Source: Rhynchospora pubera (taxonomy: Eukaryota > Streptophyta > Magnoliopsida > Poales > Cyperaceae). Taken from it: a stretch of 64,000 bases of DNA. A model generated the notes under the pieces. It saw nothing but the letters and a program-made list of their open reading frames with translations. It ran no database searches and was not told the origin of the DNA. The stretch spans positions 62,783,676 through 62,847,675 of the forward strand of contig CM051460.1 of NCBI GenBank assembly GCA_028095005.1. Direction: 5' to 3'. Positions within the stretch are counted from its first letter, which is position 1. Each line of letters starts with the position of its first letter. Position numbers and translations under genes: made by a program. Below, one piece after another: positions 10,801-20,449 of the stretch.

Positions 10801-13800
10801 TAACTGTGAGTGAGTCCGACACAGATAGCGAAGAGGAGGAATCTCCAGCAACCCAAGGTGACAGCTCACGAAGTGAACCAAAACTCACTCAAAAGAAAAT
10901 AGCCAAGCCAAAAGAAAGCCCGTTTAAATCACGCGCGGCGGACAGCTCAAGAGAAATAGCTCAAGAGGTTGCAACAGATGGCCCCGCCCACCACGCAAAG
11001 TCAAAGCAAGCACAACCGAGCATCGCTTTAGATAGGGGGCAAGCCCAACAGCCGTCAAAGGAAGATAGCGCTTCCTTCACTTTGAGGGAAAAGCGTCAAC
11101 TCCTAATAGACCTGGATTTCTGCACAAATGCTCTGAGAAGAATGACTAGGCAAAACATTGAGATACAAACCTTAGTCGAAACCCTGATAGCCAGGCTAAA
11201 GACTGAGCGAAAGGAAAGGATCTCGATAGAAGCGGAACTCAAAGCATTGAAGGATCGCACCCAGAAACAGGGGGCAGGTCAGAAAAAGGCCATGAAGCCT
11301 GGCCATGCTACCTCAGGCAACTCAGGAAGCCTCCCACAAAGAAGGAGAGAGGCCGGCATTGTCATCCAAGAGGGACAAAGGCCAAAACCCAAAACTAATC
11401 ATCCCCCAGGAAAAGGAAAAGGGAAAGCCAATGCAGAAAATCATCACCATAGACCAAAACACCTCTGGTCCCATGACAACACGTTCGAGGGGCCTGAAAC
11501 AGGTCGGCAAGAAAGAGGTGAGAGTTCGCGCACGCGGGCGTGCCCTCCCACCAGATATGAGTCTGGCCATATGAGACACAGAAATGCCGAAACCAATTCA
11601 ACCCAACAAATAAAAAATAGACAAAATCACTCAGGGCAATACCATATGAAAATGAAATTGGTTAAGCTCGACAATGCTTCCCCCTACAACCAATTACCAC
11701 ATAAAATCAAGATAACAGGGAAGCTGAAGCCGAAACATGGAGGTTCTGATGAATGCCTCAGACACAGGAACCGTATAAACCCTTGGGAAATGCCAGAAGC
11801 TGAAAATGGGGCACTTCGGGCGCAAACCATAAATAGACAACCAAAACCATGTAAAGCAAAGAAAGAAAATAATGCCGGACGAAAGGCGTACTGCCGATAC
11901 CACCAAGTCTGGGGGCACTCCAGAGAGGAATGCCTGACATGGTCTTGGAATGACAATGACCCGTCAGATGAAGAAACAGAAGACGAAGTGTGCCGTGCCA
12001 TAACCCGGGGTACAAGCTCTCAAACCTATGACGAGGAAACTGCCTCTGAATGTGAGCATGATACTGAAGAGGAACTACAGTACAGTAGCTCAGAAGAGGA
12101 GCCTGTTGTACTGGCAATCAACTCCGCTGCAGTTAGACCACTGGGAAGTGATACTGACCAAAGCGAAACAGAGGAAAGAGAAATCAAATCACCACCAAAA
12201 CCAAACAAGGTGTCCAACCTAGTCCGGCAGGTCTCTGCTAGAATCCGGCCAAATATAAAAGGACACTGCAATGTTAGTTTGAGATCGGGCACTAGGATAC
12301 CTGAGAGACAACCTCCCAGGGAAACGACCAACAATGAAATAAGAAACAGAAATAGTACAACAGCAGAAAGCGAAACAAGGTCCGATGGCAGACCTAAAAT
12401 GTCCGTGGGAGATTACAATGTGGTCGCTCATTTGCGAAAAATCCCCTCACTGCTCAGTGTCTTTGATGCCTTGATGGTATCTCAGGAGCTGCGTGATGCC
12501 TTAATCTATGCACTGCAAAACCCTGCCAGCTTCCAGGCCTATTTTGCCCAAGAAACCCGTGAGGAGGTGGCACAGATCGACCAGGAACCGTATATTACCT
12601 TCACAGATGAGGACCTGATGGCGGGCACAGCTGATCACAATCGACCCCTATACACCACAGGCACCATCTATGGCCGAAAAATCAACAAGGTCCTCATTGA
12701 TCCTGGGTCCTCAATCAGCATCATGCCATTAAAAACGCTGGTGCAGCTGTCGCTCAGCATCAAAGAAACAAAGAAAGATAAAATCCGGATCCATGGGTTT
12801 AACCACCAATACCAAAAGGCTCTTGGTTCCACAGTGATCGATATTACCTTTGGGAACTTGGTCACTCCAGTTAAATTCTTCATCATCGAAGCTGATACCA
12901 CATACAAAGCACTGTTGGGGAGACCATGGCTCCACGCCAACGGATTGGTTCCCTCCACCCTGCACCAGTGCATTAAATATGTCAAAGACGGAAAACAATA
13001 TGTGATTAAAGGGGATGATCAACCATTTGAGGCACATGAAGCCGAATTGGATGATGCTAAATACTACAAACCCAAGTCCGGAAAGGGGGCAGCCACCAAA
13101 CAAGGAAAGCTTTCTCCTGAAACCGTGAAGGAAGCAGTCAAAAATGCTGTGCTCAAAGCGGCCATAAAATCACAAATGCTTTTGGGTAGTGATAGTGAGA
13201 CGGGATCGTCGGAAGGCACGACCGAAGACATTAACTTACCCGCTCGAATGCAGCCAAATTATTCCAGTGAGGGTGAGGAGCAAAATACTCTGTCCATAGA
13301 AATCCTACCCCTAGAACACTGTAAAGACCTAACACCTCGAGAAAGTGAAGAAGTCATCCCGTTCAAAACCTTCACTGTCCCACCCAAAATAGAAGAGCTT
13401 GAAACAGGGCACGTTGTTCATCCCAGTATACAATTTGTCAAAACAGGAGAAATCGAACCTCAAAATGAAGAGTCAAACTTCGAAGACTGGGAACAATGGC
13501 TCGTAGAGGAAACCAGGAAGACGGGGATTCCCCCTCAGCTTCAAGACACCACCAGCACACGGTTGGTTGAATTGTTTCGTAAAGCACAATGCCTAGAGCC
13601 CATTCCTGAAAAGCGAGCAAGAATGTTCCGAGACATGTGGAATGGCTACTCTAATGAAGTCATAAAACTTAATGGGAAGGTTGCTAACACGAGGGGCCTG
13701 GGATTCAAAGCTCAAGCCAAGGGCTCAGGGTCAAACACTCCTCAAAGACCACGACAGCACTCTTGCTGTCGCATAACAATCACTGAAATCAAGGAAGGCG

Positions 13801-16800
13801 AAACAACCCCAGATGAAGGGGAATCTTCAGAAACAGAACAATTTATCCTAGCAGCCAAAAATGCGCCAAAGGAGCTAGAAGAAGGTGGTCAAAATACCAT
13901 CGATAAATTGAAGGAAATCAACCTAGGAACTGAGGAAAATCCAAAACCTACGTTCATTAGCACCTCCCTTCCTCAGGAGATGCAGGATGAACTGACCAAA
14001 CTGCTAAAGGAATATCAGGATTGCTTCGCATGGAGCTACAGTGAAATGCCTGGGCTAGATCCAGCGGTAGCAGTCCACAAACTCAAAATTGATAAAGAAC
14101 TCAAGCCAGTCAAACAAGGACCCCGGAGAATGAGGGTTGAGTTAGAAGAAAAGGTGATAGTCGAAGTCAAAAAGCTCATCAGTGCTGGATTCATAAGGGA
14201 AGAAGAAACGCCCGACTGGGTGGCTAACATTGTCCCAGTGAAGAAAAAGAACGGACAAATCAGAGTCTGTGTCGATTTCAGGGATTTAAACAAGGCTTGC
14301 CCTAAGGATGACTTCCCACTGCCAGTGACAGAAATCATAATAGACCACACCTCGTCCCACGGGATATATTCCTTTGTAGACGGATACTCAGGATACAACC
14401 AAATCAAAATGGACGAGAGTGACCAAAAGCACACTGCCTTCCGTACCCCAATTGGTATCTACTGCTATAAAGTCATGCCTTTCGGCCTCAAAAATGCAGG
14501 AGCCACATACCAAAGAGCCATGACCAAAATCTTTGATGACCTCATACATAAGGTGGTAGAATGTTATGTAGACGACCTTGTTGTGAAGTCCCATACCCAT
14601 GGACAACACTTAGAGAACCTGAGGCTGATGTTTGAGCGGTTGAGACAACACACTCTGAAACTCAACCCCCTGAAATGCGCCTTCATGGTGTCATCAGGAA
14701 AGTTTCTAGGCTTCGTGGTACGGCACCGAGGCATTGAAATTGATCCTGATAAAATCAAAGCCATCCAAGAACTGTCCCCTCCACGGACACTCAAACAACT
14801 CCGGTCTCTTCAAGGGCGCTTGGCGTATATTAGGAGATTCATAGCCAACCTGTCAGGCAAAATCAAACCTTTTACCAGGCTCACAAAAAAGGATGTTCCC
14901 TTTAAATGGGACGAGGAGTGCCAGAAATCTTTTGAAGATATCAAACAATATCTACAAAAACCTCCTGTATTGGCAGCACCCATCCAGGGAAAACCTCTCA
15001 TTCTCTATACCACCGCCTTGGACGGATCCCTGGGGGCATTGCTCGCCCAGGAGAATGAAGAAGGAAAGGAAAATGCCCTGTATTACCTCAGCAGAATGCT
15101 TGTGGGGGCAGAACATGCATACACGCCAATCGAAAAGCACTGCCTAGCCTTGATCTTCGCAGTAAAAAAGCTCAGGCATTACATGTTGGCCCATAAAGTC
15201 ACATTAATCTCCAAAACTGACCCATTGAAGTACCTCATGACCCGACCTATGCTTACTGGAAGGCTGGCAAGATGGGCTGTGGCTCTAATGGAATTTGATA
15301 TAACATATGCACCCCAAAAGGCTATCAAAGGACAAGCACTAGCTGATTTCCTAGCTGCCCATCCTATACCTGATGATTCCCCACTAGCATGCGACTTCCC
15401 TGATGAGGAGGCTATGCAGATAGAGAAAAATGAAACTTGCTGGAAGCTATACTTTGATGGATCTTCCTCCATTCGACCAGCAGTCAAACCAAACTTACCA
15501 AAACGACAAGCAGGTGTAGGATTGGTGTTTGTCACCCCAGAGAAAGGCATTCTCCGACATGCTCTGAGCCTAACCGAACCATGCACAAACAATGAAGCTG
15601 AATATGAGGCCCTAATAGCTGGACTTGAAATTGCTCTTCAAATGGGTATTGAGCAGTTGGAAGTCTATGGAGATTCTCAGCTCATCCTGAGTCAGATCGA
15701 AGGCCTCTTCAAAATAAGAAAACCAGAATTGGTCAAATACCATGAAAAGGCCCTTGAGTTGATGGCCAAATTCACATATATTACCTTCCAGAAAGTTCCA
15801 AGGTCACTGAATGGTAAAGCAGATGCATTGGCTAGATTGGCTAATGAACTCAGTGACCCGAGCCAGGAAGAAATCCAAATCCTTGTCCATCGCAGGAGAT
15901 CCTTGTCCCCTTGTCTCCCGCAGGAAAGAAACGAGGAGAAAGAAACCCTGTTTACTGACATCCAAACACTCGAAAGAGAACAGGAAAAAGAATGGAGGGA
16001 AATCACACAAGTCATGATAACCGAGGGTTCAAACCAAGAAGACTGGAGACAACCCTTTCTCGACTACTTCCAACAAGGAAAATTACCTCTGAACAGGGCC
16101 ATTAGGGAACAAATCAGAAAAAGGGCCCTGAGGTTCGTATATGTGAACAACACACTCTATTGGAGATCTTACGAAGGATCATGGCTTAGATGCATATCGA
16201 AGACCGAAGCCAACCAAGTTATGCAAGAAATTCACTCGGGAGTATGCGGAGCCCACCAATCGGGCTCTCGGATGCGAGTACAAATCAAACTGATGGGTTA
16301 TTATTGGCCCACCATGATCAACGACTGCGAAAACTTCTCCAGACGATGCCACATGTGCCAAATTCATGGAGATTTTATACACCAACACCCAAACGCACTA
16401 CATCCAACCGTGGTATCATGGCCCTTCGAAATCTGGGGGACAGATATCATAGGTCCCATTGACCCACCAGCCTCAAATGGGCACCGCTTTATATTGGCCG
16501 CTACGGATTATTTCTCCAAATGGGCCGAAGCCAGGTCATACCGTGAAATTAAGGCCTCTGATGTGGTCAGGTTCGTCACCACTCAAGTGCTTTATAGATA
16601 TGGAAATCCAAGGAAAATAATCTCCGACAATGGGACGGCCTTCAAGAATGCCAAAATTGAGGCCTTCGCCGATAAACACAAAATTGAATGGAGATATTCC
16701 TCCATCTATAACCCAAGAGCCAATGGACTAGCGGAGGCCTTCAACAAAACACTGATCAAGATCCTTCGCAAAACCATTGGAGATAATCAAAGAAACTGGC

Positions 16801-16982
16801 ATGAAAAACTGCATGAAGCATTGTGGGCATACCGCATCACCCATAAAACAGCAACCCAAGCCACACCTTATAACCCAAGCCACACCTTATTCTTTAGTGT
16901 ATGGGGCAGAAGCAGTCCTACCAATCGAAGTGGAACTCCCGTCACTAAGAGTAGCTATGGCAGCACAAATCCCTCTGACTAA
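7839..16982 (+). CDS. pol: Pol polyprotein (acidic repeat region, protease, RT, two RNase H, integrase), frameshifted near its end
   Basis: The frame is the same as gag and is open from the codon after the gag stop; the first ATG is at 8007. Residue numbers count from 7962. Residues 1-1300 are acidic and low in complexity, with four degenerate repeats (about 169, 294, 420 and 557). A second CX2HX4HX4C knuckle is at 1311-1324 (11892-11933). The aspartic protease has DPGSS at 1580. RT covers about 2040-2270 with YVDD at 2202. The native RNase H follows, then an archaeal-type RNase H (YFDGSS, Asp 2499). Integrase has an HHCC zinc site near 16215-16370 and catalytic Asp 2828, Asp 2889 and Glu 2925 (D,D35E). 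After 16871 a duplicated 19-bp block shifts the frame, and the ORF ends in unrelated residues at 16982. A start by readthrough, reinitiation or splicing is possible. Confidence 0.93.
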   Translation, partial: DESYDFGSNFDSDEERGGGDSGEISCNTISTSAIDADPEDNLGGKEEKLTKEEETEMIAQIEEATQAILSSAVTNQNPQEDDDAFYEALEGCQPASYRRIKMYMKAREQWRDLSYWCGQTNLHPILEAEIALNPAWWVQELIQGDDVDQLLASWLANRFWTKETPLNISKQKTHELAEHCRYLSDAGESEEEAEEEGNDSLPHISFNAVAEYVDFLMQLKIQEPDLFQQELRVDEEIENMSDSDTYEQQIENMAIKKAAVDTVVQNGWDKKDPDPNHPTDFEIMRAQLESTEDSHLWENIEVTETDLAEYENSMDNQARFSQNDQTFLAEEDQADDFSQYLRNLRVSDPVGYHGVLNPENPQQYQGYERQAIARTVREIVDETGCEEGEISPEATPPRTTRRRRSRRIRRSRHTSSPRAEVTFPTQIEIVETSNQVDTTQGESSQQAPEEEEYNEHDSLVEWYVSELRELRITDPRAFRRATHPKDPDFTEEFEREAIATVLKEVNKDKTPQCSDSEDSGGSPRFFFCGKTSDGNAQNSESDSDEEEAEREPEVESDHEEPQPSTLQGSSILMASGSGPPADITSAFEGLNISQATRILSYMEHLRREDPAFLNFIAQHAEILQQPGASYERLRRTHPRETARFRAQIERLYKISNDIDNDGSDDDGSDTGNCRYISGSGSDDSESENYDHRSARIAAWTDDDEPSSKPCSKRRQQGRNARITVRPQPEWDENARRELEQAIAETEAMTTSELMRDLRVNSDDDTYCPTEDDEEEVKSPKTLRVYQRRKKPANEKEIITYQRRNKGTNKGKNKLLRGESSRDDATCHRVGHHDSDKGESSEVPQPQTEATEENQTNPEEMAYDYEIALDPAEQMNPADLQGRQPRMVNLDIHIPNIPGQPDLTLEELGEIVRQMVNQIWEATAIEEADGENEPAEPEIEENAGTERGAAATSTEDQAENIAPSNQNQEENQNQSSELCQGTSENCRTITVSESDTDSEEEESPATQGDSSRSEPKLTQKKIAKPKESPFKSRAADSSREIAQEVATDGPAHHAKSKQAQPSIALDRGQAQQPSKEDSASFTLREKRQLLIDLDFCTNALRRMTRQNIEIQTLVETLIARLKTERKERISIEAELKALKDRTQKQGAGQKKAMKPGHATSGNSGSLPQRRREAGIVIQEGQRPKPKTNHPPGKGKGKANAENHHHRPKHLWSHDNTFEGPETGRQERGESSRTRACPPTRYESGHMRHRNAETNSTQQIKNRQNHSGQYHMKMKLVKLDNASPYNQLPHKIKITGKLKPKHGGSDECLRHRNRINPWEMPEAENGALRAQTINRQPKPCKAKKENNAGRKAYCRYHQVWGHSREECLTWSWNDNDPSDEETEDEVCRAITRGTSSQTYDEETASECEHDTEEELQYSSSEEEPVVLAINSAAVRPLGSDTDQSETEEREIKSPPKPNKVSNLVRQVSARIRPNIKGHCNVSLRSGTRIPERQPPRETTNNEIRNRNSTTAESETRSDGRPKMSVGDYNVVAHLRKIPSLLSVFDALMVSQELRDALIYALQNPASFQAYFAQETREEVAQIDQEPYITFTDEDLMAGTADHNRPLYTTGTIYGRKINKVLIDPGSSISIMPLKTLVQLSLSIKETKKDKIRIHGFNHQYQKALGSTVIDITFGNLVTPVKFFIIEADTTYKALLGRPWLHANGLVPSTLHQCIKYVKDGKQYVIKGDDQPFEAHEAELDDAKYYKPKSGKGAATKQGKLSPETVKEAVKNAVLKAAIKSQMLLGSDSETGSSEGTTEDINLPARMQPNYSSEGEEQNTLSIEILPLEHCKDLTPRESEEVIPFKTFTVPPKIEELETGHVVHPSIQFVKTGEIEPQNEESNFEDWEQWLVEETRKTGIPPQLQDTTSTRLVELFRKAQCLEPIPEKRARMFRDMWNGYSNEVIKLNGKVANTRGLGFKAQAKGSGSNTPQRPRQHSCCRITITEIKEGETTPDEGESSETEQFILAAKNAPKELEEGGQNTIDKLKEINLGTEENPKPTFISTSLPQEMQDELTKLLKEYQDCFAWSYSEMPGLDPAVAVHKLKIDKELKPVKQGPRRMRVELEEKVIVEVKKLISAGFIREEETPDWVANIVPVKKKNGQIRVCVDFRDLNKACPKDDFPLPVTEIIIDHTSSHGIYSFVDGYSGYNQIKMDESDQKHTAFRTPIGIYCYKVMPFGLKNAGATYQRAMTKIFDDLIHKVVECYVDDLVVKSHTHGQHLENLRLMFERLRQHTLKLNPLKCAFMVSSGKFLGFVVRHRGIEIDPDKIKAIQELSPPRTLKQLRSLQGRLAYIRRFIANLSGKIKPFTRLTKKDVPFKWDEECQKSFEDIKQYLQKPPVLAAPIQGKPLILYTTALDGSLGALLAQENEEGKENALYYLSRMLVGAEHAYTPIEKHCLALIFAVKKLRHYMLAHKVTLISKTDPLKYLMTRPMLTGRLARWAVALMEFDITYAPQKAIKGQALADFLAAHPIPDDSPLACDFPDEEAMQIEKNETCWKLYFDGSSSIRPAVKPNLPKRQAGVGLVFVTPEKGILRHALSLTEPCTNNEAEYEALIAGLEIALQMGIEQLEVYGDSQLILSQIEGLFKIRKPELVKYHEKALELMAKFTYITFQKVPRSLNGKADALARLANELSDPSQEEIQILVHRRRSLSPCLPQERNEEKETLFTDIQTLEREQEKEWREITQVMITEGSNQEDWRQPFLDYFQQGKLPLNRAIREQIRKRALRFVYVNNTLYWRSYEGSWLRCISKTEANQVMQEIHSGVCGAHQSGSRMRVQIKLMGYYWPTMINDCENFSRRCHMCQIHGDFIHQHPNALHPTVVSWPFEIWGTDIIGPIDPPASNGHRFILAATDYFSKWAEARSYREIKASDVVRFVTTQVLYRYGNPRKIISDNGTAFKNAKIEAFADKHKIEWRYSSIYNPRANGLAEAFNKTLIKILRKTIGDNQRNWHEKLHEALWAYRITHKTATQATPYNPSHTLFFSVWGRSSPTNRSGTPVTKSSYGSTNPSD
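16853..16890 (+). repeat. 19-bp tandem duplication that frameshifts integrase
   Basis: The 19-base block AACCCAAGCCACACCTTAT occurs twice in direct succession (16853-16871 and 16872-16890). Nineteen is not a multiple of three, so the second copy throws the downstream coding region into another frame. It lies after the catalytic Glu codon (16734). Confidence 0.95.
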
Positions 16983-17412
16983 ACAAACGCAACTGAGGTT
17001 GCAAGAGTTGGACGGAATGGATGAAAAAAGACTGGCAGCTCAACAAAACTTGGAGTTATATCAAGCCAGAATGACGCGGGCTTATGAAAAGCTATCAAGA
17101 CCCAGAACATTCAAGAAAGGAGAACTAGTGTTAGTTTTGAGGCGACCTATCCTCGGCCGACACCATGGTCCCAAATTTGCACCAAATTGGGAAGGCCCCT
17201 ATGTCATAGAACAAGCATATGAAGGTGGAGCCTACCTACTCGCAGATTCAAATGGAAAACACCCTGTCTCCTCCATAAATGGGAGATACCTAAAGAAGTA
17301 TTATGGACAAAACTACCCTGACGTTCCCACAGCCCACCAAAGTCAAAGGAAGAGCAGCCAACAAACCGACTGGGCAGATAATTGCGAGGCGGTCTACCAC
17401 CTCTTCGTCTAG
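16891..17412 (+). pseudogene. Out-of-frame integrase C-terminal domain
   Basis: This frame is open to the TAG at 17410-17412 and carries the expected continuation of Tat integrase: a conserved segment (VYGAEAVLPIEVE), then a basic coiled stretch and a GPY/F-type DNA-binding module (WEGPYVIEQAYEGGAYLL, about 17188-17241). It is separated from the rest of pol only by the 19-bp duplication, so this copy should make an integrase lacking this domain. Confidence 0.88.
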
Positions 17413-17875
17413 GTAAAAACCTCTCACGTCCCACCGGGTCAAGGCTCGACAGGGTACTCCGTTCTTTTGAACACTATGGGGTATCCCTGAGTCAAAACCC
17501 TAAAGTAATAAATTAACCTTTAAATAAAATAAACCCTTCAAAATTTCCTAAAAAGACCCTAAGTCGAAATCCTAAATAAAATCCAAGTTCAACAAAAAAT
17601 ACGTCTTATTCCAAAATATAGAAGCACATGACCAAAAGAAATTAGACCAAGCTAAAATATAGCCCAAATAAAAGGTTAAAGCCAAACCTCCCTAAATATT
17701 CTCAAATCCCTAAATAAAAAGCAAATTTCAAAGTCCAAAATCTGAAACTTCTAAAAATATACACAAAATGTCCTGTCCCACCGGGCCAAGATAAAAGGAG
17801 TGTTCTGTCCTTATGGGCATTCATAGAACATTTCCTTTACAAGTGGCCTACACCCCAAAATACGACCCTAAAAAA
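17413..17875 (+). other. Non-coding A/C-rich spacer after pol
   Basis: I see no credible gene here. The plus strand is poor in G and full of AAATAAA and CCTAAA runs. It contains GTCCCACCGGG (17428-17438) and GTCCCACCGGGC (17775-17786), which are complementary to the 3' part of the PBS. Confidence 0.6.
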
Positions 17876-18142
17876 GTCTTGTGCTTTGTCCTTTAAACAA
17901 AGTACTAGGTGCCTGTTCATCTCACCAAATTAAAGGATGAACAAAAGTTCCGTGTCTTGAACTCTAAATTAAGACACAATGCGGTGATCTGTCCATCACA
18001 CCTACCCAAAAAAGATGGCCAAAGTCTTGTGCTTTGTCCTTTAAACAAAGTACTAGGTGCCTGTTCATCTCACCGAACTAAAGGATGAACAAAAGTTCTG
18101 TGTCTTGAACTCTAAATTAAGACACAAAAGGGTGAAATTTAC
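17876..18142 (+). repeat. 148-bp tandem duplication built of stem-loops
   Basis: The block from 17876 is repeated from 18024, with the second copy diverging after about 18135. Each copy contains short hairpins: CTTTG..CAAAG, TGTTCATC..GATGAACA and GTGTCTT..AAGACAC. Paired bases are kept in both copies. Confidence 0.85.
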
Positions 18143-18378
18143 CATGGGATTAGTCAAAACCACATCCTCAACAGTTACAGATCGAAAAGGCAACTTGTCT
18201 ACTCAAAATGTAATTCTTGCCAAAACCTACCAAAAAAAAAGAAGACCAAACCGAACCTCAAAGCCCCTCTGAAAACGGAGAACACCACGGCTGATGTCCG
18301 CCAACCATGTCAAGGAATAGGCCTCATAAATCCTAATACCCAGAGGGGCCCATGGTCGTGTTGGGCCTTAAACCACCG

Positions 18379-18840
18379 ACTACGGTATGTTCCTAGCTGC
18401 CGTACCCAAAGAGCCAGGAGAAGAAAAAAAAACATCATCTCACAACATACAAGGAGTGATGTGGAACAAGCAAGTCCCTACGGTATGTTCCTAGCTGCCG
18501 TACCCAAAGAGCCAGGAGAAAACCCCATCTCACTACACCAAAGAGTGATATGGAACAGACAAGTCCCGATGGTACGTTGCTTATCACCGTGCCAAAAAAA
18601 TAGCCAACAGAAAATGATGCACAAAATCCCACTGCATGCCATACCCAGAATGACTATTCTACATGTCGGAGCAGCAATATGAAGCAAACAAATCCCACCG
18701 GAATGGTCCTAGCTACCGAGGCAACAATGTAGAATAAGACAAATCCCACCGGTGTGTTCCTTGCTGCCGTAACCAAAGAGCAGGGAGAATAGCAAAAAAT
18801 ATCTGTCCCACCAGCGATATCTGATGTCGCTACCTGTGAT
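18379..18840 (+). repeat. Degenerate tandem array of TCCCACCGG-containing hairpin units
   Basis: TACGGTATGTTCCTAGCTGC starts at 18381 and again at 18479 (period 98). Diverged units follow near 18570, 18690, 18742 and 18805. Units read roughly TCCC-ACC-GG, then TTCCTAGCTGCCG, with CGG..CCG arms that can pair. Three of the later units (18693, 18744 and 18805) carry TCCCACCGG or a one-base variant. Confidence 0.75.
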
Positions 18841-19061
18841 AATCTAAACCAAATCACTAATAAATCTCAACAGAGGTCCACAAACCAAGATCAACAGACC
18901 AAGAGCTATTAAGCCTCCAAATTGCTCAAACCAAATTATAAAATCAAAATACCAAACATAAACCATCCAAAATTACCACAGTGTGAACAACAACAAAAAA
19001 AAAATATACTAAGCGAAGCAACAAAGCAAAGAAACCAAATAACCAAACATCCGAGACCTCT
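18841..19061. other. Short spacer before the antisense gene end
   Basis: An AC-rich stretch with no feature I can name. It lies downstream of the stop codon of the minus-strand gene and probably holds its 3' UTR. Confidence 0.4.
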
Positions 19062-20362
19062 TCACATCAGAGGCACAGGAGGCGCCTGAGCTGCGGCCAT
19101 CGCCCCTGCAAAGGTCTCTAAGGTGTTATGGATTGACTGAAGCACCGTCTCGACATTCTCCAGTCGCTGATCTAGCTCCTTAAAACGCTGGTCTATGTGT
19201 TCCTGGAGTGGAAAAGATTCTTCAATGGCTGAGCCGTCTGGAGAAGGGGGAGAAGCCTCTCTCACCGGACTATACTGATTCACGGCGGCAAACCTATGAA
19301 GAATATGACTATTCACCGGGTAGTTGGGGTCAGGGACCAGAGTGCCATGAGCCATCTCCACCCACCCAAAGGAAGTCAGATCCAAGAGCAGGTTGCGCGG
19401 GTACAGAATAATCCGCTCAGTGATTGGATTCCCCCACAATGTCTCAGGCAATGGAATCTGAGCCCGCTCCATCAAGGCCTCGATTAAACTCCCATAAGGC
19501 AAATGGCCCTTGGGAAACCTCGTGACATGATGCATGTTTTGGAGGATGAGGCTGGGAAGATTAGCTTTCCCGCGTTTAAGGAGCAATAAGCGAAGGTAGA
19601 ACAAAGTCCCTGGGCGAGTCAAATCTGATAATTCACCCTGAGGAAAGAGGATGTAGTTGATAACCAAGAAAAATAGCCTGAAAAGAACATATAAATTTCA
19701 TGGTCATGACCCTATCCTTCGATAGCAAACAAAAAAAACAACAAACAAAAAACACATAAACGACAAAACTACCGGTGAAGCGCGGGCAAATGCGCAGTAG
19801 AAACCAGTTCAGAACTTGCCTCAGATCTGGGTATCTTGAACCACTCACAATGGCCTCGGTATGTCCCTTGCTCACGAGGCCAACTCCCAAAGGCATAAAC
19901 TGACAAGCCATTCAAAGTATCTGCGGCACCAATCAAGTCAGCCAAATCCTCGACCCCTATATGAAAGAGCCTGCCGAAAAGATAGGAGGAGGCAGATGGA
20001 ATGTCGTGATGGTCAAAGGTAACGCGGAGATTGGCATAGAATAACTTGGTGATATCCGGATGGTAAGGAGTATCAAGCCTTGACAAGCCGTGGAGGCTCC
20101 AGGCATTGAGCCACCCTGTTATTAAATTCATATAAGGGGTGGTGAAACGCCCTTGAGAATGAAAGAAAAAGCAGGCGGAAGCTTCACGCCCCCCTTCACC
20201 AATGTTACTTTGATAACACTCAAAAGCTTCGTAGTCTCGAAACAGATAACGGTTGCCTGGGTCATATGACCAGTTAGGTTTGGAAGGTGGCGCGCCTTGG
20301 ACAGAAGAACTACCCTCATCTCTGGGACGCTTGGGATTCCTTGGATCTATGACACCGGCCAT
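19062..20362 (-). CDS. Antisense two-exon gene for a putative plant transposon-domain protein, about 401 aa
   Basis: On the minus strand, exon 1 is 20362-19773 (ATG in context CCATGG) and exon 2 is 19677-19062. The intron (19772-19678, 95 bp) has a GTAG donor and a TTCTTTTCAG acceptor, and joining the exons keeps one frame (1206 nt, a multiple of three). The first half (FYANLRV, then SYLFGRLFHIGVEDLADLIG) resembles the 'putative plant transposon protein' family common in Tat elements; the match is from memory of its pattern. The second exon continues with LTRPGTLFYLRLLLLKRG. The C-terminus has a short predicted coiled coil (IDQRFKELDQRLENVETVL). A TATA box lies about 75 bp upstream. The gene is intact here. 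Its function in the element is unknown to me. Confidence 0.78.
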
Positions 20363-20431
20363 GGAAAATGAGGACCGAGAAAGAAAAGTTCAGAAAAAGA
20401 AGAAAATGATATGAGATACGTGCATAAGATG

Positions 20432-20449
20432 CCTTATATATATATAAGG
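20432..20449 (-). promoter_or_regulatory. TATA box of the 401-aa antisense gene
   Basis: CCTTATATATATATAAGG lies 70-87 bp upstream of the minus-strand ATG at 20362, a normal plant TATA-to-ATG distance with a short CT-rich leader between. The palindrome reads the same on both strands. Apart from this, 20363-20778 holds only the end of the upstream gene's transcript and no ORF I believe. Confidence 0.6.

Noticed and set aside
4232..16388. Minus-strand and other-frame ORFs opposite gag and pol
   Set aside because: They lie entirely under clear domains in the plus frame and have no domain signals of their own.
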